A stretch of 64,000 bases of DNA from Tissierellia bacterium (GTDB taxonomy: Bacteria; Bacillota_A; Clostridia; Tissierellales; Peptoniphilaceae): the NCBI GenBank assembly GCA_030537695.1, contig JAUNVJ010000005.1, positions 1,650 to 65,649 on the forward strand. The letters run 5' to 3'. Within the stretch, counting starts at the first letter, position 1. The number at the start of each line of letters is the position of its first letter. The position numbers were made by a program, and so were the translations under genes. Positions 39,089-48,476 of the stretch are shown here, in pieces. The notes under the pieces were generated by a model. It was not told the origin of the DNA. It ran no database searches and was given only the letters and a program-made list of their open reading frames with translations.

Positions 39089-40540
39089 TTAAACTCCTAA
39101 TATTTTATTAATACATTTTTTTATTTCCGTTTTTTCTATTCTTAAATTTTGAGTGATTGTTTTGTCTTGAAGCCCCTGAAGAGGTGTTGGTATCGGTACT
39201 TTTGTCTTACGATATATTTGATCTAGTAATTGGAAATCGTCTCCTGTAAGGTCTAAAGCAGAACCGACGGCTTTGGGAAATTTATAAGGAGATGCAGTAG
39301 AGGCTATGATGGTCGGCCATTTACCTTCGTCTTTTTCATATTTTTCAACGGCACCCAGACAAACGGCTGTGTGGGTATCACATAAATAACCTCTTTCATC
39401 ATAGTATTTTTGAATGATTTCAATCGTTTCTTCGTCATTGAGAGTATACCCTTTGAAATCCTTCATATTCTCCCGAGTCCTATTGTCAATTTGATAATGA
39501 CCTTTTTCCTGTAATTCTTCCATCCACTGCTTCACCAAATTTCCATTATTATTCGTTTTTATATAGAGAAACCGTTCCAAATTGGAAGAGATTAAAATAT
39601 CCATGGAGGGGGAATTGGTCTTATAAAAATCCCGTCTACGATCATAAATTCCTGTTTTAAAAAAATCCGTTAATACATTATTACGATTGGAAACACAAAT
39701 GAAATCCTTTACTGGAAGACCCATTAATTTGGCAAGAAAAGCTGCCAAAATATTGCCAAAATTTCCTGTGGGAACCGCAATATTTACCCGATCTCCCAAT
39801 TGAATAATCCCTTGTTTTACCATTTCCGAATAGCCGTAGTAATAATATATCATTTGAGGAATCAAACGACCGATATTGATGGAATTGGCGGAAGAAAGAC
39901 CTATATTTTTCTGTTGTAAAGACTGTAGTAATTCTTTATCATTAAAGACCTGTTTTAAAGCGGATTGAGCTTCATCAAAATTTCCATGGATGCCAATTGC
40001 ATAGGTGTTACTACCCTCTTGAGTCATCATTTGATACTTTTGAATTTCTGAAACTCCTTCTGTAGGATAAAAGACGATAATTTTCGTTTGATCGATATCT
40101 TTAAATCCTTCCAGTGCTGCTTTACCCGTATCTCCGGAAGTGGCGGTTAAAATAGCAATTTCTTCTTTTTTATCTTGTGTCGCCAATTCCATAAAATAAG
40201 GAAGAATCGAAAGAGCAAAATCTTTAAAAGCCGACGTCTTTCCATGGAATAGTTCTAAGATCAAGTTCTGATCCATCGGTATTCCTTGGACGATATCTTT
40301 TACACTAAATTTGTCATCATAGGCATTGTCAATGCAATATTGCAATTCTTCCCGGGAAAAATCGTCAAAAATTTTTTCTAAAATCTCAATAGCAAGCTCC
40401 CGATAATTTTTAAAAATTCTAGGGGAAAGAGATGGAATTTCAATTGGCAGATACAGACCTCCATCCCTTGCAATCCCTTGTAAGATGGCCTCTTTTGAAG
40501 AGAAGGCTTCATCTCCTCCTCTGGTACTAATATATTTCAT
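39089..40540 (-). CDS. thrC: Threonine synthase
   Basis: This PLP enzyme converts O-phosphohomoserine to threonine. The 483-aa length and the N-terminal YISTRGGDEAFSSKEAILQG place it in the longer ThrC class. The PLP lysine lies in HGKTSAFKDFAL (about 117) and the phosphate loop in TATSGDTGKAALEG. It starts immediately after the proA stop. Confidence 0.96.
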   Translation of the reverse strand: MKYISTRGGDEAFSSKEAILQGIARDGGLYLPIEIPSLSPRIFKNYRELAIEILEKIFDDFSREELQYCIDNAYDDKFSVKDIVQGIPMDQNLILELFHGKTSAFKDFALSILPYFMELATQDKKEEIAILTATSGDTGKAALEGFKDIDQTKIIVFYPTEGVSEIQKYQMMTQEGSNTYAIGIHGNFDEAQSALKQVFNDKELLQSLQQKNIGLSSANSINIGRLIPQMIYYYYGYSEMVKQGIIQLGDRVNIAVPTGNFGNILAAFLAKLMGLPVKDFICVSNRNNVLTDFFKTGIYDRRRDFYKTNSPSMDILISSNLERFLYIKTNNNGNLVKQWMEELQEKGHYQIDNRTRENMKDFKGYTLNDEETIEIIQKYYDERGYLCDTHTAVCLGAVEKYEKDEGKWPTIIASTASPYKFPKAVGSALDLTGDDFQLLDQIYRKTKVPIPTPLQGLQDKTITQNLRIEKTEIKKCINKILGV

Positions 40541-41803
40541 TTACTTCCTCACTTGTCCATGTCCCAGGATAATATACTTTGTACTAACCAATTCACTAAG
40601 TCCCACCGGTCCCCTTGCGTGAAGTTTTTGAGTGGAGATCCCAAGTTCCGCACCAAATCCAAAGACAAAACCGTCGGTAAATCGACTGGAGGCATTGACA
40701 TAAACACAGGCAGAGTCCACTTCATCTAAAAAACGCATGGCATTTTCATAATTTTCCGTAACAATAACTTCCGAATGTGCAGAAGAATAGCGATAGATAT
40801 GATCTATGGCCTCATCAAAATCTTCGACAATTTTCATAGCAAAGGCATAGTCCAAAAATTCTTTTTCATATTCTTCTTTTCCTGCAGCTTGGATACCGGG
40901 AAGTTTTTCTTTGGTTTTTTCGCAACCATAAACTCTGATATCATAATAGTCAATTATTGCATTTAATTTCTTGTAAAATTCATCCCCTACATTTTTATGG
41001 ACCAATAATGTCTCCATGGCATTGCAAACGCCTACTCTTTGAGTTTTGGCATTTTCAATAATCGGTAAAGCCATCTCTATTTTAGCCGATTCATCAATAT
41101 AGATATGACAGTTCCCAACACCGGTTTCCAAGACCGGAACTTTGGCTTGATCTACCACAGTTTGAATTAGACTTGCCGACCCTCGCGGTACCAATAGATC
41201 CACATAGCCTTTTAATTGCATCAACTCTTTGGCAGATTCTCGACTGGTATCTTCAATAATTTGGATCGTATCCGGATCCTGATTACATTGGACCAGAGCT
41301 TCTCTCATGGCTTTTGTAATAGCGATATTGGAGTGAATAGCTTCTTTTCCTCCTCGAAGGATAATAGCGGAAGAAGCTTTTAAGGAAAGGATTGCTGCAT
41401 CCAAGGTGACATTGGGTCTAGCTTCATAGATAATGGCGATAACCCCAATGGGAACGGTCTTTTTACCAATTTGCAATCCGTCGTCGTTAATGTTCATCTC
41501 CGTGATCTTTCCCACAGGATCTTTTAAATGAATCACCTCATCGATGGAATGAGCCATGGCCTCTACTCGTTTATCGTCTAACATCAATCGATCCATCAAT
41601 CCTTCGGAAAGACCAATTTCTCGACCATGGGCCAAATCCTTTTCATTGGCTTTTATAATTTCTTCTCGATGTTTTAATAGAGAAGCCTTAATTTCTTTTA
41701 ATATTTCATTTTTTTCATGGGAGGTAAGGCGAGCCAATGATCTGGCACTGCTTTTTGCTCTCTTTCCCATTTCACTTAGTTTTATTCTTAAAGATTGTTC
41801 CAA
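40541..41803 (-). CDS. proA: Glutamate-5-semialdehyde dehydrogenase (gamma-glutamyl phosphate reductase)
   Basis: ProA is the second step of proline synthesis, the NADPH-dependent reduction of gamma-glutamyl phosphate. The 420-aa protein has aldehyde-dehydrogenase folds, VIYEARPNVTLDAA, PRGSASLIQ, and the catalytic cysteine in RVGVCNAMETLLVHK. I keep the TTG start at 41803 because a GGGGGAAG site precedes it; it overlaps proB by 32 bases. The first ATG, at residue 12, is the alternative. Confidence 0.95.
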   Translation of the reverse strand: MEQSLRIKLSEMGKRAKSSARSLARLTSHEKNEILKEIKASLLKHREEIIKANEKDLAHGREIGLSEGLMDRLMLDDKRVEAMAHSIDEVIHLKDPVGKITEMNINDDGLQIGKKTVPIGVIAIIYEARPNVTLDAAILSLKASSAIILRGGKEAIHSNIAITKAMREALVQCNQDPDTIQIIEDTSRESAKELMQLKGYVDLLVPRGSASLIQTVVDQAKVPVLETGVGNCHIYIDESAKIEMALPIIENAKTQRVGVCNAMETLLVHKNVGDEFYKKLNAIIDYYDIRVYGCEKTKEKLPGIQAAGKEEYEKEFLDYAFAMKIVEDFDEAIDHIYRYSSAHSEVIVTENYENAMRFLDEVDSACVYVNASSRFTDGFVFGFGAELGISTQKLHARGPVGLSELVSTKYIILGHGQVRK

Positions 41804-42563
41804 TGTCTTCCCCCTTTATAATATTTCGCAAAATTTTCATCTCTTCTCCATTGGCAATAATCACATCAATGTTTTTTTCCATGCAAAGGCGTGCTGCACG
41901 AATTTTTGTAATCATTCCACCGACTCCCACATTGGAATCCGTCTCTTTGGCCATATGTTCCACTTTCGATAGATCATTGACTTCGCTGAGAAGTTCCGCA
42001 TTGGGATTATTTCTTGGATCGTCGGTATAAAGACCATCGATATCGGAGAGCAAAATTAAAAGATCTGCTTCCACCAGACGGGAAACCACTGCAGAAAGAG
42101 TATCATTGTCTCCGTATTTTATCTCATATGTGGAAATGGTGTCATTTTCATTGACAATGGGAATTACATTGAACAGTCCTAATTTTTTAAATGTGTTTTT
42201 AGCATTTCCTCGCATTGCTTCATCGCGTTCAATTTGTTTTGTCAATAAAATTTGCGCTGCATTGTACCCATATTGATTTAATGTTCTATTATAAGTGTTC
42301 ATTAAAGCCACCTGACCTACGGAAGAAGCTGCCTGTTTTGAAGCTGTATCTCGAGGCCTTTCTTTTAAGTCCAATCTCTTGGCTCCGGCTGCAATGGAGC
42401 CGGAAGAAACCAAAATTACATCATAGCCATGATTTTTTAAATTGGCCAATTCATAACATAAATCATCAATTTTTTGTAAATTGATAATTCCATTTTTGTG
42501 AGTAATGGACGATGATCCCACTTTTATAACAATTGTTTTTAAGTCTTTACTGAATTTTCGCAT
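41772..42563 (-). CDS. proB: Glutamate 5-kinase
   Basis: ProB is the first step of proline synthesis. This 263-aa amino-acid kinase domain protein has the opening TIVIKVGSSSIT and the motifs VSSGSIAAGA and PIVNENDTIS. It lacks the C-terminal PUA domain of longer ProB proteins, as many clostridial forms do. The start ATG at 42563 follows AGGTGG. Confidence 0.95.
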   Translation of the reverse strand: MRKFSKDLKTIVIKVGSSSITHKNGIINLQKIDDLCYELANLKNHGYDVILVSSGSIAAGAKRLDLKERPRDTASKQAASSVGQVALMNTYNRTLNQYGYNAAQILLTKQIERDEAMRGNAKNTFKKLGLFNVIPIVNENDTISTYEIKYGDNDTLSAVVSRLVEADLLILLSDIDGLYTDDPRNNPNAELLSEVNDLSKVEHMAKETDSNVGVGGMITKIRAARLCMEKNIDVIIANGEEMKILRNIIKGEDIGTIFKNKTK

Positions 42564-42585
42564 AGTATCCCACCTTTTGTTTTTC

Positions 42586-42615
42586 ATTATCCTACAAAAA
42601 GAAGACTTTGGTCAA
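42586..42615 (-). promoter_or_regulatory. Promoter of the proB-proA-thrC-thrB run
   Basis: On the minus strand TTGACC (42610-42615), 18-base spacer and GATAAT (42586-42591) lie about 22 bases before the proB start. No T-box or riboswitch is visible. Confidence 0.6.
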
Positions 42616-42778
42616 GTTATTTAGTGAAATAAAGAAAGAAGCTTTTAAAAATTTTTATTTTTTTCTTTGACAATGGATATTTCGGTTTTCAATCAAAAGG
42701 AAGACTGTATCTATTGATCACAAGTTCCCCATTATGAAATATTGAAACTTTCAAAGTAGAATATGGAGGTGGAAAATT

Positions 42779-42799
42779 ATGAATCGAAGAAATTTATAA
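42779..42799 (+). other. Possible mini-ORF with strong ribosome-binding site
   Basis: A GGAGGTGG site is followed 7 bases later by ATG and five further codons (MNRRNL) to TAA. It lies just upstream of the -10 of the Nfn fusion gene. It could be a leader peptide if transcription starts further upstream, or chance. Confidence 0.2.
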
Positions 42800-42801
42800 T
42801 A

Positions 42802-42810
42802 TGCTATAAT
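42802..42810 (+). promoter_or_regulatory. Extended -10 promoter of the Nfn fusion
   Basis: TGC-TATAAT, an extended -10 with perfect hexamer (42805-42810), lies 24 bases before the start codon; the -35 is weak. The start ATG follows GGGAGGAG. Confidence 0.5.
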
Positions 42811-42833
42811 AATATTATTATGGGAGGAGAACA

Positions 42834-45173
42834 ATGTATAAAATTATTAAAAAAGTGGAGTTAGCTCCAAATATCTTTCAATTTCATGTCTATGCACCAA
42901 GAGTGGCTGCATCGGCTCTTCCGGGTCAATTTATCATTGTCATTGGAGATCAGTATTCTGAGCGGATTCCATTGACTATTTCAGATTATGATGTGGATGA
43001 AGGTACCGTTCAAATTGTATTGCAAGCAGCCGGTTCCTCAACTCAAAAACTGGCCTCTTTTGAAGAAGGAGATTCCTTTAAAGATTTTGTCGGACCTTTG
43101 GGAAGACCTTCCGATTTTGTTGAAAAAGATCTTGAGCAATTAAAAGATAAAAAGTACTTATTTGTGGCAGGCGGTGTGGGAACAGCTCCTGTCTATCCTC
43201 AAGCAAAATGGTTTTCTGACCATGGTATTGGTGTCGATATCATCGTCGGTGCAAAATCCAAGGATTTTGTCATTTTAGAAGAAGAATTAGCTTCCGTATC
43301 AGACAATCTCTATATCGCTACAGACGATGGATCATACGGCTTCCATGGTTTGGTCACGGATAAAATTGTGGACCTATATGAAAATGAAAAGAAAGAATAC
43401 GACCACTGTATCAGCATTGGTCCTATGATTATGATGAAATTCGTCAGTCAGACGACCAAAAAATACCAGTTGCCCACTACGGTTTCACTAAATCCAATTA
43501 TGGTAGACGGTACAGGAATGTGCGGAGCATGTCGCGTCAAAGTGGGAAATGAAACAAAATTTGCCTGTGTGGACGGTCCGGAATTTGACGGCCATCTAGT
43601 GGATTTCGATTCCGCCATGAAACGACAAAAACAATATATCAATGTGGAACGAGAGAAAAAAACGGCAGCTCATCACTGCACTTTTGATTTGGCCATAGAG
43701 GAAAACCGCATCGGAAATCAAAAAGCCCAAGACCAAAACTTGGAAGGAGATAAAATCGGTAATATTGAAATCTTAAAATTTAAAGATCGCTTTACGGTAA
43801 CTCCTATTTCAGAACAGGATCCTCAAGTGAGAAACCAAAACTTTGATGAAGTTTGCCTCGGTTATACTCCCCAGGAAGCCGTTATTGAAGCCAGCCGTTG
43901 TCTTAATTGTAAAGTCCCCCACTGTCGAGAAGGTTGTCCCGTTTCCATCGATATTCCCGGTTTTATCAAAGAAATCGCCAATGGAAATTTTGATCAAGCT
44001 TCCAGAGTTTTAGCTCTGTATACGGCCTTACCTGCCGTTTGCGGACGAGTTTGTCCTCAGGAAAGTCAATGTGAAGCTCGATGTGTCCTTACCAATCGAG
44101 GGGATTCTGTAGCCATCGGTAAATTGGAACGTTTTGCCGCCGACTATTCCAGGCGTCACCATACGAAACTTTTCGATTTGCCCAAGAGTAACGGTAAAAA
44201 AGTAGCCATTGTCGGTGCCGGGCCTGCTGGTCTTACTTGTGCCGGTGAATTGGCAAAAATGGGTTACCAAGTGACTATTTTTGAAGCCCTTCAACAAGCC
44301 GGTGGTGTTCTGGTATATGGAATTCCTGAATTCCGTCTGCCTGACGAAATAGTGGAATATGAAGTGGAAAATATTAAAAAACTGGGCGTCCAAATTGAAA
44401 ACAATGTAATCATCGGCCGAACTCTGACCGTGGATCAACTGTTGGACCAGGGATTTCAAGCGGTGTTTATCGGTTCCGGTGCCGGACTTCCCACCTTCAT
44501 GGGAATCCCCGGAGAAAATTTAAACGGAGTTTATTCCGCCAATGAGTTTTTAACCCGTAATAATCTAATGCATTCCTTCGATGACCAATATGATACTCCT
44601 GTCAATGTAGGTCACAAAGTTGCCGTTATTGGAGGAGGAAATGTGGCCATGGATGCCGCTCGAGTTGCAAAACGACTTGGAGCCGATGTCTCCATTCTCT
44701 ATCGCCGGACGGAAAAAGAACTTCCTGCTCGAGTGGAAGAAGTCCATCATGCCAAAGAAGAAGGCATTACTTTTGAAATGCTTACCGCACCGATCGAAAT
44801 CAAGGGTACAAAAGACGGTTGGGTACAGTCTCTGACCTGTGTTCGGAATGAGTTAGGAGAGCCGGATGAAAGTGGCCGTCGCCGACCCATTCCAATCGAA
44901 GGATCGGAGTTTGAAGAAGAATTTGAAACGGTTATTATGGCTCTGGGAACGACACCCAATCCCTTGATTTCTCAAACGACGAAAAATTTACAAACCAATC
45001 GTCGTGGTGGGATTGTCATTACCGAAGACGGTATTACTTCACGGGAAAATATCTTTGCCGGTGGAGATGCCGTTACCGGTTCCGCCACAGTAATCTTAGC
45101 CATGGGTGCAGGAAAAATTGCCGCCAATTCCATTGATAAATATTTAAGAAAAGAACAAAGATCCCAAGATTAA
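42834..45173 (+). CDS. nfnAB: Fused NADH-dependent reduced ferredoxin:NADP+ oxidoreductase (NfnA-NfnB type)
   Basis: This single chain of 779 aa joins both Nfn subunits. Residues about 1-280 are NfnA/PyrK-like: a flavin domain (ERIPLTISDYD), a nucleotide site (VAGGVGTAPVYP) and a [2Fe-2S] motif with C230, C233, C245 and nearby D225. Residues about 335-775 are NfnB/GltD-like: cluster cysteines (CLNCKVPHCREGCP, CGRVCPQESQCEARC), an FAD motif (VAIVGAGPAGLTCAGELA) and an NADP motif (VAVIGGGNVAMDAARVA). Separate NfnAB complexes bifurcate electrons between NADPH, NAD+ and ferredoxin. The intact cofactor motifs suggest the same role; glutamate synthase activity is less likely because no large subunit is nearby. 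Confidence 0.85.
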   Translation: MYKIIKKVELAPNIFQFHVYAPRVAASALPGQFIIVIGDQYSERIPLTISDYDVDEGTVQIVLQAAGSSTQKLASFEEGDSFKDFVGPLGRPSDFVEKDLEQLKDKKYLFVAGGVGTAPVYPQAKWFSDHGIGVDIIVGAKSKDFVILEEELASVSDNLYIATDDGSYGFHGLVTDKIVDLYENEKKEYDHCISIGPMIMMKFVSQTTKKYQLPTTVSLNPIMVDGTGMCGACRVKVGNETKFACVDGPEFDGHLVDFDSAMKRQKQYINVEREKKTAAHHCTFDLAIEENRIGNQKAQDQNLEGDKIGNIEILKFKDRFTVTPISEQDPQVRNQNFDEVCLGYTPQEAVIEASRCLNCKVPHCREGCPVSIDIPGFIKEIANGNFDQASRVLALYTALPAVCGRVCPQESQCEARCVLTNRGDSVAIGKLERFAADYSRRHHTKLFDLPKSNGKKVAIVGAGPAGLTCAGELAKMGYQVTIFEALQQAGGVLVYGIPEFRLPDEIVEYEVENIKKLGVQIENNVIIGRTLTVDQLLDQGFQAVFIGSGAGLPTFMGIPGENLNGVYSANEFLTRNNLMHSFDDQYDTPVNVGHKVAVIGGGNVAMDAARVAKRLGADVSILYRRTEKELPARVEEVHHAKEEGITFEMLTAPIEIKGTKDGWVQSLTCVRNELGEPDESGRRRPIPIEGSEFEEEFETVIMALGTTPNPLISQTTKNLQTNRRGGIVITEDGITSRENIFAGGDAVTGSATVILAMGAGKIAANSIDKYLRKEQRSQD

Positions 45174-45228
45174 AAGGGATTTTACATCTCTTCTCATTGT
45201 CAAGTAAATAGTGGATTCCAAATAAAAG

Positions 45229-45272
45229 AAAACAAGACAAATGTTTCAATCCCAACATTTGTCTTGTTTTTA
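45229..45272. terminator. Bidirectional terminator
   Basis: A long stem (ACAAGACAAATGTT paired with AACATTTGTCTTGT, 8-base loop) is followed by TTTTATTT on the plus strand and by an interrupted T-run on the minus strand. It lies between the Nfn fusion and the converging DsbA-like gene. Confidence 0.85.
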
Positions 45273-45273
45273 T

Positions 45274-46107
45274 TTACTTAATTTCAGTCGATGAAAAATT
45301 TTTTAATCGAAAGATTCTACCTCCGGTTACCTCCTCCATCGTCAAGACATCTTTTTTCTTCAACTCTTCCAAAGCTGTCAGATCTGGAAAGAGGATTCGT
45401 AATTCTTCTTCCAAAACCCCATCGAAACGACTAATAAAATCCAGAATCGTTTCTTCCCTTGCTTCCACCTTCCGTCTTTTCAGTTTTAAATCATCTTCCA
45501 CGAAATGACTTAAGGTTTTCAAATCCTGATATCCTTTTAGAATTTTTCGTCCCCTATTGGAATCCACCAAAAATGCAGGGAATTTTTTAATCCGATCATC
45601 AAAACATTTCATCCGATCCTGTAAAAAATCTTCATTGGCAAATTCCAATTCTATTCGATACTCATCTTCATCGATGCCTATTTTTTCCAATAGTAATGAT
45701 TGAACTTTCTCATCATATAAATTCAAATCTCTATAGATCATAGCTTCCCGCATCAAACGCAAATAGGTATTTGCCTTTTTTTCATCAATATTTCTAACGG
45801 CAATAAACGAGATGTTTAAAGGAAAGGATGATTTATGATCCTGTGAAAACAAATGTGGAATGTCAGAAAAATAGGGAAATCGGGTAATGGTTGCAGCCGC
45901 CCGGTACATATCGTAGAGAATTTTATTTCCCAGTTCCACCGAGTTTAATTTGGCAAAATTTTTGGGAAGAAAATTTTCGTAATTATCCACTAGATCTCCC
46001 ATTATATATTCTATTTTTAAATCCGGATAGAGATATTTTAAAACACGTAGGATTCCTTCCTCACCCCATGACCAGGGACATAAAATATCTGTATACACTC
46101 GTAACAT
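45274..46107 (-). CDS. DsbA-family thioredoxin-fold protein with single active-site cysteine
   Basis: This 277-aa protein has a thioredoxin-like fold with helical insertion. The N-terminus VYTDILCPWSWGEEG places C10-P-W-S13 where DsbA/FrnE/SpxH proteins carry CPWC or a similar motif, and KKFPAFLVD resembles the cis-proline loop. With one active-site cysteine it cannot form the usual disulfide; an SpxH/YjbH-like adaptor or a glutathione-transferase-like role is possible. I start at the ATG after GGTGA rather than the TTG four codons earlier. It has no signal peptide, so it should be cytosolic. The function is unproven. Confidence 0.75.
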   Translation of the reverse strand: MLRVYTDILCPWSWGEEGILRVLKYLYPDLKIEYIMGDLVDNYENFLPKNFAKLNSVELGNKILYDMYRAAATITRFPYFSDIPHLFSQDHKSSFPLNISFIAVRNIDEKKANTYLRLMREAMIYRDLNLYDEKVQSLLLEKIGIDEDEYRIELEFANEDFLQDRMKCFDDRIKKFPAFLVDSNRGRKILKGYQDLKTLSHFVEDDLKLKRRKVEAREETILDFISRFDGVLEEELRILFPDLTALEELKKKDVLTMEEVTGGRIFRLKNFSSTEIK

Positions 46108-46272
46108 AATCTTCACCAATTCCCTTTCACTTAAAATTTCTGTCTATGCATTTATTGTACCGTAAAAGAAGAAAAGAAGCACATCTTTTCAAAAAAATAT
46201 ATTATAAGAACAATTTTTATTTTGTATTATGGAAAGCTTTCGATTCTCCTTCTGTTTCGAAAAGTCAATATT

Positions 46273-46288
46273 CCACTATATATAGAAT
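46273..46288. promoter_or_regulatory. NrdR box 1
   Basis: CCACTATATATAGAAT resembles the NrdR consensus ACACWATATATWGTGT. It lies 31 bp (about three helical turns) from box 2, the spacing normal for tandem NrdR boxes. Confidence 0.85.
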
Positions 46289-46303
46289 TATCCTTTCATT
46301 AAA

Positions 46304-46319
46304 ACACTATATATAGTAT
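46304..46319. promoter_or_regulatory. NrdR box 2 overlapping the nrdD -10
   Basis: ACACTATATATAGTAT is a near-perfect NrdR box. Its right end overlaps a TATAAT -10 (46317-46322), so NrdR bound here would block RNA polymerase. Confidence 0.9.
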
Positions 46320-46352
46320 AATCTTATTAAATAAAAAGCAAAGGAGCCTCAT

Positions 46353-48476
46353 ATGTTACAAGTTATAAAAAGGAATGGAGATAAAGTCTCCTTCGATAAA
46401 AACAAAATTATTGTAGCCATCGAAAAGGCGATGAATTCATCCAGTGGTGTCTACATAGAAGACCAGGCAAAGAAAATTGCAACGGAAATTGAAAACCTGG
46501 CGCATGAGGCGGATCACGCCTTAACCATTTATGAAATTGAAGAACAGGTCTATTATAAATTAATAGACTCTCAAAATCCGGCTACTGCAAGAGCCTATGA
46601 AAGCTATAAGTCGGTTCAACAATTTAAGCGAGAGCAAAATACGACAGATGAAGAAATTTTAGGCTTATTAAATCAAACCAATATAGATGTCATGGACGAA
46701 AACTCCAATAAAAACCCTATTATTGCCTCGACACAGCGAGATCTGATTGCAGGCGAAGTATCCAAGGATATTGCTAAACGAAAAATGATTCCTGCCGATC
46801 TTGTAGAAGCCCATGACTCAGGAGCGATTCATATTCATGATATGGACTACATTATTCAACCGATCTTCAATTGTTGCTTGGTCAATATGAAAGATATGTT
46901 GGACAATGGAACCGTCGTCAATGGAAAGATGATTGAAACTCCTAAATCTTTCCAAGTAGCCTGTAATGTTATGACTCAAATTATCGCTCAAATTGCCTCC
47001 AACCAATATGGGGGCCAAAGTATCAATATTTCCTGTTTAGGTAAATATTTAAGACGTTCCTATGAGAAAAATCTAAATTTAGCCATTGAAACATTAGGTG
47101 ACATTACCATGGCGGAGAAAATGGCTAAAAAAATGACCCAGAAGGATTTGGAATCGGGGATTCAAACGATTCAGTACCAGATCAACACCCTTATGACATC
47201 TAACGGACAAGCTCCCTTCGTCACATTATTTATGTATTTGGAAGATCATGATCCCTATTTAGACGAAGTGGCACAAATCACTGAAGAAATTTTAAAACAG
47301 AGAATTCAAGGTATCAAAAATGACGCCGGTGTCTATGTGACTCCCGCCTTTCCAAAATTGATCTATGTTCTGGATGAAAATAATATTCATAAAGATTCCA
47401 AATTTTACTATCTGACATCTCTGGCAATTCGATGTACGGCAAAGAGAATGTATCCCGATTATATTTCAGCAAAGAAGATGGGAAAAAACTATGAAGGAAA
47501 TATTTTTAGTCCCATGGGTTGTCGTGCCTTCCTGCCTCCGTGGAAAGATGAAAATGGAGAGTATAAATTTGAAGGTCGCTTTAATATGGGAGCTTGTACC
47601 ATTAATTTACCTCAGATTGCCATCCTTTCTGCCGGTGATGAGGCGAAATTTTTTGATCTTTTAGAAAAGAGATTGGATTTGGTAAAACGTGTCGGTCTAT
47701 TACGCTATGACCATTTGAAAAAAGTAACTTCCGACTCCTCTCCTATTCACTGGCAACATGGAGCCATTGCAAGATTGGGAAAACATGAAAATATAGCTCC
47801 CTTACTCAAATCCGGATATTCCACGGTATCCTTAGGTTATATCGGAATCTATGAGGCCACTCAATTGATTAAAGGAGTTCCCCATACTGATTCCAAGGGA
47901 TATCCTTTTGCCATGAGAATCATGGATGTTTTAAATGAGACGGTAAAAAAATGGACGGATGAATACGGTATTAAATTTACCCTCTATGCAACTCCTGCAG
48001 AATCATTGACTCACCGTTTCAACTCCATTGACAGAGAACGCTTCGGCGTCATCGAAAATGTGACGGACAAAGGTTATTATACCAATTCCTTCCATGTAGA
48101 TGTACGCGAGGATATTTCCGCTTTCGAAAAATTCGCCTTTGAATCTAAATTTCAGGATAAATCCACCGGTGGTTGCATTTCCTATGTGGAAATTCCCAAT
48201 ATGGCACATAATCTGGAAGCCTTGGAAACGATCGTTCGTTATATCTACGATAATATCCAATATGCCGAATTTAATACGAAAAGTGATTATTGCTCTCAAT
48301 GTGGTTTTGATGGAGAAATTATATTAAATGACGAAGATGAATGGGAATGTCCTCAATGTCACAATCGGGACCGTTCCACACTTACGGTAGTAAGACGTAC
48401 CTGTGGTTATTTAGGAGAAAACTTTTGGAACGAAGGACGAACCAAAGAAATTCACAATCGAGTGCTCCATATTTAA
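46353..48476 (+). CDS. nrdD: Anaerobic (class III) ribonucleoside-triphosphate reductase
   Basis: This glycyl-radical enzyme reduces ribonucleotides to deoxyribonucleotides without oxygen. The 707-aa protein has an N-terminal ATP-cone allosteric domain (about 1-95, VIKRNGDKVSFDKNKI), the catalytic barrel, a C-terminal zinc site (C647, C650, C666, C669) and the radical motif RRTCGYLGENFW with the probable radical on G685. Expression should follow NrdR through the two boxes upstream. It overlaps nrdG by one base. Confidence 0.97.
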   Translation: MLQVIKRNGDKVSFDKNKIIVAIEKAMNSSSGVYIEDQAKKIATEIENLAHEADHALTIYEIEEQVYYKLIDSQNPATARAYESYKSVQQFKREQNTTDEEILGLLNQTNIDVMDENSNKNPIIASTQRDLIAGEVSKDIAKRKMIPADLVEAHDSGAIHIHDMDYIIQPIFNCCLVNMKDMLDNGTVVNGKMIETPKSFQVACNVMTQIIAQIASNQYGGQSINISCLGKYLRRSYEKNLNLAIETLGDITMAEKMAKKMTQKDLESGIQTIQYQINTLMTSNGQAPFVTLFMYLEDHDPYLDEVAQITEEILKQRIQGIKNDAGVYVTPAFPKLIYVLDENNIHKDSKFYYLTSLAIRCTAKRMYPDYISAKKMGKNYEGNIFSPMGCRAFLPPWKDENGEYKFEGRFNMGACTINLPQIAILSAGDEAKFFDLLEKRLDLVKRVGLLRYDHLKKVTSDSSPIHWQHGAIARLGKHENIAPLLKSGYSTVSLGYIGIYEATQLIKGVPHTDSKGYPFAMRIMDVLNETVKKWTDEYGIKFTLYATPAESLTHRFNSIDRERFGVIENVTDKGYYTNSFHVDVREDISAFEKFAFESKFQDKSTGGCISYVEIPNMAHNLEALETIVRYIYDNIQYAEFNTKSDYCSQCGFDGEIILNDEDEWECPQCHNRDRSTLTVVRRTCGYLGENFWNEGRTKEIHNRVLHI

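Noticed and set aside
42667..42672. Plus-strand TTGACA as -35 for the Nfn fusion
   Set aside because: The sequence 17 bases downstream is CAATCA, not a usable -10, and the site is far from the gene.
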